NCBI GenBank assembly: GCA_002256935.1
Contig: NCGL01000026.1
Span: 1-39,977 of the forward strand
Source: Bdellovibrio sp. 28-41-41
Lineage (GTDB): Bacteria; Bdellovibrionota; Bdellovibrionia; Bdellovibrionales; Bdellovibrionaceae
Reading direction: 5' to 3'
Length of the DNA: 39,977 nt
Shown here: positions 36,055-39,977 of the stretch, piece by piece
How positions within the stretch are numbered: position 1 is the first letter of the stretch
How the letters are laid out: the number at the start of each line of letters is the position of its first letter
Program-made: the position numbers and the translations under genes
The notes under the pieces: model-generated
Databases searched by the model: none
The model's input: only the letters and a program-made list of their open reading frames with translations
Told to the model about the DNA's origin: nothing

Positions 36055-36747
36055 ATGGAATTAGCATTGTTTAACGTGGTAGGAATTCATTTCTTTCTAA
36101 AGTGGTTACACATTTTTTTTGGGATCCTTTGGATTGGTCATTTGTATTATTTTAACTTCACGCAAGGCGCGTTCATGGCTCAGACCGACGCTCCCGCAAA
36201 ATCGCAAGTTCAACAAAAACTATTGCCGATTGCTTTATGGTGGTTCCGTTGGGGTGCTATGTGGACATTTGTAACTGGCTTAGCGATGCTTCATACGGCT
36301 AAATACACTGGATTCAGTTTACAAGGTGACTGGGGTGTTAAAATTTTAACCGGCTCTTTGCTTGGCATTACAATGTGGTTCAACGTATGGTTTTTAATCT
36401 GGCCGGCTCAGAAAATCGTAATCGAAAATGCAAAAAACGTAGCCGATGGAAAACCGGCTAATCCAGCTGCTGCCGCGGCTGGTGCACGCGCATTGCTTGG
36501 TTCAAGAACAAACACAATGTTCTCGATCCCAATGTTGTTCTTTATGGTTGGAGCCTCTCACTTACCAATCGCAATGGATCTAAACAACGTAACTACCTAC
36601 TGGATCGCCATGTTCGTTGTATGGGGCGCTCTGCAATTCAACGGAATGAAAGGCAAACTAGGCCCAATGACAACGGTAAGCGGAGTCATCGGCAGCGGTT
36701 TCGGCTTAACCGCTGTTATCTATCTAATGATGGAAATTATTTTGTAA
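36055..36747 (+). CDS. PuuD-like (urate oxidase N-terminal type) membrane protein without cytochrome c domain
   Basis: From the ATG at 36055, with AAGGAG 9 nt upstream, the product is 230 aa; a frame from 35959 lacks such support. It has six or more hydrophobic segments: FFLKWLHIFFGILWIGHLYY, LWWFRWGAMWTFVTGLAMLH, ILTGSLLGITMWFNVWFLIW, TMFSIPMLFFMVGASHLPIA, TTYWIAMFVVWGALQF and the C-terminal VIGSGFGLTAVIYLMMEIIL. The WLHI..GILWIGH start, NVWFLIWPAQK and RTNTMFSIPMLFFMVGASH recall the membrane part of PuuD/urate hydroxylase. PuuD has a C-terminal CxxCH cytochrome domain and is about 400 aa; neither is present here. Conserved histidines could hold haem b. The substrate is unknown. Confidence 0.7.
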   Translation: MELALFNVVGIHFFLKWLHIFFGILWIGHLYYFNFTQGAFMAQTDAPAKSQVQQKLLPIALWWFRWGAMWTFVTGLAMLHTAKYTGFSLQGDWGVKILTGSLLGITMWFNVWFLIWPAQKIVIENAKNVADGKPANPAAAAAGARALLGSRTNTMFSIPMLFFMVGASHLPIAMDLNNVTTYWIAMFVVWGALQFNGMKGKLGPMTTVSGVIGSGFGLTAVIYLMMEIIL

Positions 36748-36768
36748 ATATATTTTGATTCAATGTCC

Positions 36769-36796
36769 GGAGGTTCGGTTCAAAGATGGACCTCCT
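36769..36796 (+). terminator. Candidate hairpin after the PuuD-like gene
   Basis: GGAGGT (36769-36774) pairs with ACCTCC (36790-36795), followed by TAAAAATTT. The stem is short and the tail weak, but it sits 22 nt after the stop. Confidence 0.4.
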
Positions 36797-36820
36797 AAAA
36801 ATTTGAAATTTTGTTTACTC

Positions 36821-36850
36821 AAAAAACCCGGTGAAAGTATCGGTTTTTTT
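36821..36850. terminator. Bidirectional terminator between PuuD-like gene and trhO remnant
   Basis: AAAAAACC(C)G at 36821-36830 pairs with CGGTTTTTT starting at 36841 across a 10-nt loop with one bulged C. T runs on either strand make it usable from both sides of this convergent gene pair. Confidence 0.65.
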
Positions 36851-36927
36851 ATTGGCTGTTTGATAAATGTAGGTGCGATTCTGATTACGATTGGGCACTG
36901 CGCAACCACTGTGATTGCGCCTTGCGT

Positions 36928-37807
36928 TTATTTTCTCAATCGTGTCGCTTCGTAATGTAATACCTGGTGCTTCCCTTTGCGGTCCGGATGAAGTTCGTAC
37001 TGATACGAGCAATTTTTCGAGCACGTGTCTTTTTTCCACTCAAGTTCTAAGCACGCTTCACATAGCAAAGCCGGCTCATCACAGCGTTTACATTCTATTT
37101 TGATATTTCCCGGTTGGCCGCAGTGCGGGCACAGTTTGTAGGTTGTGCTTGGTTTCAAGTCCGCATCGACCGCCACGCGGTTGTCGAAAACAAAACATTC
37201 ACCTTTGAATTCTTCTCGTGGTTTTTCTTCCATATATTTTAGAATGCCGCCATCAAGCTGAAATACGTTTTTGTATCCCTTATCTTGAAGTTCCAAAATT
37301 CCTTTTTCGCAGCGGATGCCGCCGGTGCAGAATATAAGGATTTTTTTATCCTTTGGAATTTGCTGAGATTCAAAGAACGCGGGGAATTCAGTAAATTTTT
37401 CGATATTAGGATTGATCGCGCCTCTTCAAAACATGATCCCATTGCTCAGGGGACAAATGATGATTGATCCCGGGTTCTGGTGAACGACCCGGAATTCCTG
37501 CCGTCACGATTTCGTCGCGGACTTTTACGCTAAATCGTCGAAATGGTGCTACATCAGAGAACGAATCTTTGAAATTGTTAATTGTAATATTATAGTGTGT
37601 TTGTAGAGAGGCCTTAAACGCCGCCAAGTTTTCTGCTGATTCCGCGCTCACAGTTGAGTTAAAGCCTTCCGGTCCAATAACGATCAAACCAAGAGTAGTG
37701 TGCTTTTCAGCAATATTTTTCAGCTCGGTTTTCACGGTTTCTAAGTTTGAAAGTGGAAAAAAGTGATAGAATGTAGAAATAAAATGTGACGGCGCGGACT
37801 GGTTCAT
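36928..37807 (-). pseudogene. trhO: Broken trhO (tRNA uridine-34 hydroxylase, YceA/rhodanese family)
   Basis: TrhO makes 5-hydroxyuridine at tRNA position 34 using O2 and a rhodanese-type cysteine. The N-terminal part starts at ATG 37807 after AAGGAG and reads correctly through VTAGIPGRSPEPGINHHLSP and EQWDHVLK. It then runs out of frame to a TAA at 37406. The C-terminal part resumes in another frame as GAINPNIEKFTEFPAFF (from 37422), followed by FCTGGIRCEKGI with the catalytic Cys, LDGGILKYMEEKPREEF, CYVF-like CFVFDNRVAVD and a Cys-rich zinc-type tail to 36928. About 22-25 residues normally lie between the two parts, including the D-x-R-N-x-Y-E stretch. They are missing, so this is a deletion plus frameshift near 37423-37428, not a single-base slip. 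It may be read as two ORFs of 133 and about 122 aa. Confidence 0.82.
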
Positions 37808-37916
37808 AGAACTCCTTAACTAAATTGGGCTCCAAACCCACCTTAAAGACGATGCTCACTAAATAAAATAACTCGAACCAAATGACAATGAGAAAAATTT
37901 CAGGTACGGTTTTTTC

Positions 37917-39521
37917 ATGCTTATAGATGCCACTTCCCAGAAAGAAATACTAAGACGTCGTACTTTTGCGATTATTTCCCATCCCGATGCCGGTAAAACG
38001 ACGTTGACGGAAAAATTGCTTTATCACGGGGGCGTGATTCACGAAACTGGGGAAGTAAAAGGCAAATCCGGCACAAAAGCTGTAACTTCTGACTGGATGG
38101 AACTCGAGCGCCAAAAAGGGATCTCGATCACTTCATCTGTAATGACCTTTGATTACAATTCATTACGTATTAACCTCTTAGATACTCCCGGCCATAAAGA
38201 TTTCTCGGAAGATACCTACCGAGTTCTAATGGCCGTTGATTCCGCAGCCATGTTAATCGACGTTGCTAAGGGTGTCGAGGAGCGAACCAAGAAACTTTAC
38301 GAAGTTTGCCGCTACCGCCAGATTCCAATTTTCACATTTGTAAATAAACTCGATCGTGAGGGTAAGGATCCATTAACGTTGATCGATGAAATTGAAAAAA
38401 CGTTAGGGATGCAGTGCTATCCAGTGACATGGCCTCTAGGTATTGGTCAGCGCTTCAAAGGTATTTACAACCGAGTCAGCAAGGAATTGATGTTCTACGA
38501 TCAGCGCCGCGAAGGTGATGAGGTCGTTAAATATCCATTCACAGGTATCGATGATCCAAAACTAGATGAATTCCTAGATCGCGAAACCGCTCAGCAGGTG
38601 CGAGAAGAATTGGAACTGATCGAGTCGGCATTGCCACCATTTGACGTGCAAGCCTTTCTAAACGGAGAGATTTCTCCAGTCACGTTCGGTTCGGCCAAAC
38701 AGAACTTCGGTGTCGACACATTCCTGGATTTCTTCTGTAAATATGCGCCCGGCGTTCAGCCGCGTAAATTAAGAGAAGGCTCAGAGATGAACCCTCTCGA
38801 AGATAATTTTTCTGGCTTTGTATTTAAAATCCAAGCCAACATGGATCGTCGCCATCGCGATCGCGTGGCCTTTGTTCGAATTTGTTCTGGAAAATTTGAA
38901 CGGGGAATGAAAGTGCAGCACATGCGCCTTCAAAAAGAACTTCGCCTAGCGTATTCGAATCAATTCGTAGCTGCAGATCGTGAAACGGTTGATGTGGCCT
39001 ACGCGGGTGACATCGTCGGCGTGAATGACACCGGCAATTTTTCTATCGGCGATTGCATTGCTGCTAAAGGAAGAGTGATATTTGAAGATATCCCAAAATT
39101 CGCACCAGAATTATTTACAAAACTTTCAGTCAGGGACGCTCTAAAGCGTACTAAAATGCAGGAAGCTCTAAAACATTTAGCCGAAGAAGGCGCGATTCAA
39201 TTATTTATCGATCCTTTGGTAGGCATGCAAGATCCCATTATTGGCGCGGTTGGGGAGCTTCAGTTCGAGGTTCTAGCGCATCGCTTGGCCGATGAATACA
39301 ATCTAGATGTAAAACAGAATCGTTTGCCATTTTCAGTGGCCCGGTGGCCTAAAGATAAAGCAACTGGGTTACCGATCGCTGAGTTAAAGGGTGGAATACA
39401 AATCTACCGCGATATGAACGAGCAACCGGTGATTTTACTGAATCAAGAATGGGATTTAAAATGGGCAGAACGTGAAAACCCAGATGTTGAATTTCAAAGT
39501 TCGATTAGCCGGTCTCGCTAG
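37917..39521 (+). CDS. prfC: Peptide chain release factor 3
   Basis: A translational GTPase that removes RF1/RF2 from the ribosome after peptide release. The 534-aa protein has G1 at 21-29 (SHPDAGKTT), the RF3-specific GTKAVTSDWMELERQKGISI, G3 DTPGHKDFSEDTYR and G4 FVNKLDREGKDP. Domains II and III follow (GFVFKIQANMDRRHRDRVAF, VGAVGELQFEV-type VGMQDPIIGAVGELQFEVLA), all typical of PrfC rather than EF-G. Length is normal (about 530). Only a weak CAGG precedes the ATG at 37917. It is divergent from trhO with 109 nt between. No strong terminator is visible after it. Confidence 0.96.
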   Translation: MLIDATSQKEILRRRTFAIISHPDAGKTTLTEKLLYHGGVIHETGEVKGKSGTKAVTSDWMELERQKGISITSSVMTFDYNSLRINLLDTPGHKDFSEDTYRVLMAVDSAAMLIDVAKGVEERTKKLYEVCRYRQIPIFTFVNKLDREGKDPLTLIDEIEKTLGMQCYPVTWPLGIGQRFKGIYNRVSKELMFYDQRREGDEVVKYPFTGIDDPKLDEFLDRETAQQVREELELIESALPPFDVQAFLNGEISPVTFGSAKQNFGVDTFLDFFCKYAPGVQPRKLREGSEMNPLEDNFSGFVFKIQANMDRRHRDRVAFVRICSGKFERGMKVQHMRLQKELRLAYSNQFVAADRETVDVAYAGDIVGVNDTGNFSIGDCIAAKGRVIFEDIPKFAPELFTKLSVRDALKRTKMQEALKHLAEEGAIQLFIDPLVGMQDPIIGAVGELQFEVLAHRLADEYNLDVKQNRLPFSVARWPKDKATGLPIAELKGGIQIYRDMNEQPVILLNQEWDLKWAERENPDVEFQSSISRSR

Positions 39522-39935
39522 ATTTGCCATTTCCGGTTCGAAAATATTCTGATAGAACGGCTGGTAGGGAAGCCTCGCGGTTTTTTCGCATTGGTCCGGT
39601 TAGGAATGCTCAGGTCAGATGACCTAAAATTCGTTTTAATGATTAGTTACATTCTCGGCGAGTGGATTGAAAGTATTAGCCTTTCTGACTTTTTATTAAA
39701 CTTCCTCGACTCTGTTTGGCAAAAATTATTTTATATTGACGAGTTTTTTGAGTTCACTTTTTTGAGGCTTTAGGATGGGATTTTAATATGCGACTAAGGC
39801 TATGAAACCGGCTACAGCAAAGCGTTTTGTGATAAAGTTAAATTCTAAAATATTTTTCCAAATGTAATGTCCCACAGTGAAACCTCGCTCGTAGAAAAAG
39901 TCGTGCTATAGTTCTTTCTAGCGAAAGAAGGTCCT
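39522..39935. other. Intergenic stretch without a supportable gene
   Basis: About 414 nt, AT-rich. A 60-codon frame at 39591-39773 starts in the tail of a possible weak hairpin (GGCT 39559-39562 with AGCC 39571-39574, then a T run at 39581-39586) and has no Shine-Dalgarno or recognisable sequence, so it is not called. A short imperfect direct repeat containing CTTTTTTGAG/GTTTTTTGAG lies near 39740-39770. Nothing else stands out before the promoter at 39904. Confidence 0.5.
39904..39912 (+). promoter_or_regulatory. Extended -10 promoter for the gene at the right edge
   Basis: TGC followed by TATAGT (39907-39912) forms an extended -10 element; no good -35 box is seen at the usual distance. The predicted start near 39919 leaves a short leader of about 17 nt containing AAGAAGG. 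Confidence 0.45.
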
Positions 39936-39977
39936 ATGCAAAATGAGAATTTTGAAATTATTTTTAACGAAGCCCCG
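39936..39977 (+). CDS. Start of an unidentified gene, cut by window edge
   Basis: ATG at 39936 with GAAGAAGG-like AAGAAGG 6 nt upstream and an extended -10 promoter before it. Only 14 codons are visible (MQNENFEIIFNEAP), too few to assign a family. There is no signal peptide in what can be seen, so a cytoplasmic product is likely. Confidence 0.5.
   Translation, partial: MQNENFEIIFNEAP

Noticed and set aside
37400..37430. Programmed ribosomal frameshift joining the two trhO parts
   Set aside because: There is no slippery run or downstream structure, and 22-25 conserved residues are missing, which frameshifting cannot restore.
37239..37442. 67-codon minus-strand frame bridging the trhO break
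   Set aside because: It is in neither the N- nor the C-terminal trhO frame and crosses both; it is a by-product of the frame change.
39591..39773. 60-codon frame after prfC
   Set aside because: No ribosome binding site, starts near a possible hairpin, and no similarity is recognisable.

Overview
The window looks like a chromosomal segment of a Gram-negative, low-to-mid GC member of the Bdellovibrionota (a Bdellovibrio/Pseudobdellovibrio-like bacterium). This rests on the gene mix: many large secreted or lipid-anchored proteins of unknown role, a c-di-AMP module in a cell with outer-membrane proteins, and tight ATGA/TAATG-type gene overlaps. No 16S rRNA or other decisive marker is present, so the assignment is an inference. 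No tRNA, rRNA, CRISPR array, insertion sequence or prophage was seen.

Layout. 1-2804 (minus) is the N-terminal part of a very large AsmA-like envelope protein that runs off the left edge. 2910-6510 (minus) is a compact operon: an exported protein, a HutG-like ureohydrolase, a threonine-aldolase-type PLP enzyme and tryptophan 2,3-dioxygenase. 6595-10013 (plus) holds an outer-membrane-like protein, glutamine-dependent NAD synthetase, a nicotinamidase homologue whose catalytic cysteine is replaced by glycine, and a small Cys/His-rich lipoprotein. 10042-11508 (minus) is selO.

11700-21302 (plus) is the most distinctive part: four overlapping genes forming two paralogous pairs. The first pair carries repeated Cys-rich YGGR modules followed by a DUF1566-like domain. 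The second pair are lipoproteins with an Ig-like N-terminus and a propeller-like body. They look like one co-expressed cell-surface assembly of unknown function. The operon ends at a hairpin facing hsp20 (minus). hsp20 appears to have a sigma-32-type promoter and a possible fourU RNA thermometer. The sigma-32-type promoter is interleaved on the other strand with a sigma-70-type promoter that would make a leaderless aldehyde dehydrogenase mRNA.

21946-29938 (plus) is a core block: aldehyde dehydrogenase, tilS, ftsH, cdaA, cdaR, glmM, pdxJ. It joins tRNA modification, membrane proteolysis, c-di-AMP synthesis and amino-sugar supply for the cell wall. It is followed 2 nt later by a giant alpha-2-macroglobulin with an intact thioester motif. 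36055-36747 is a PuuD-like membrane protein without a cytochrome domain. 36928-37807 (minus) is a trhO gene broken by an internal deletion with a frameshift. 37917-39521 is prfC, then about 400 nt without a supportable gene, then the first codons of a new gene at the right edge.
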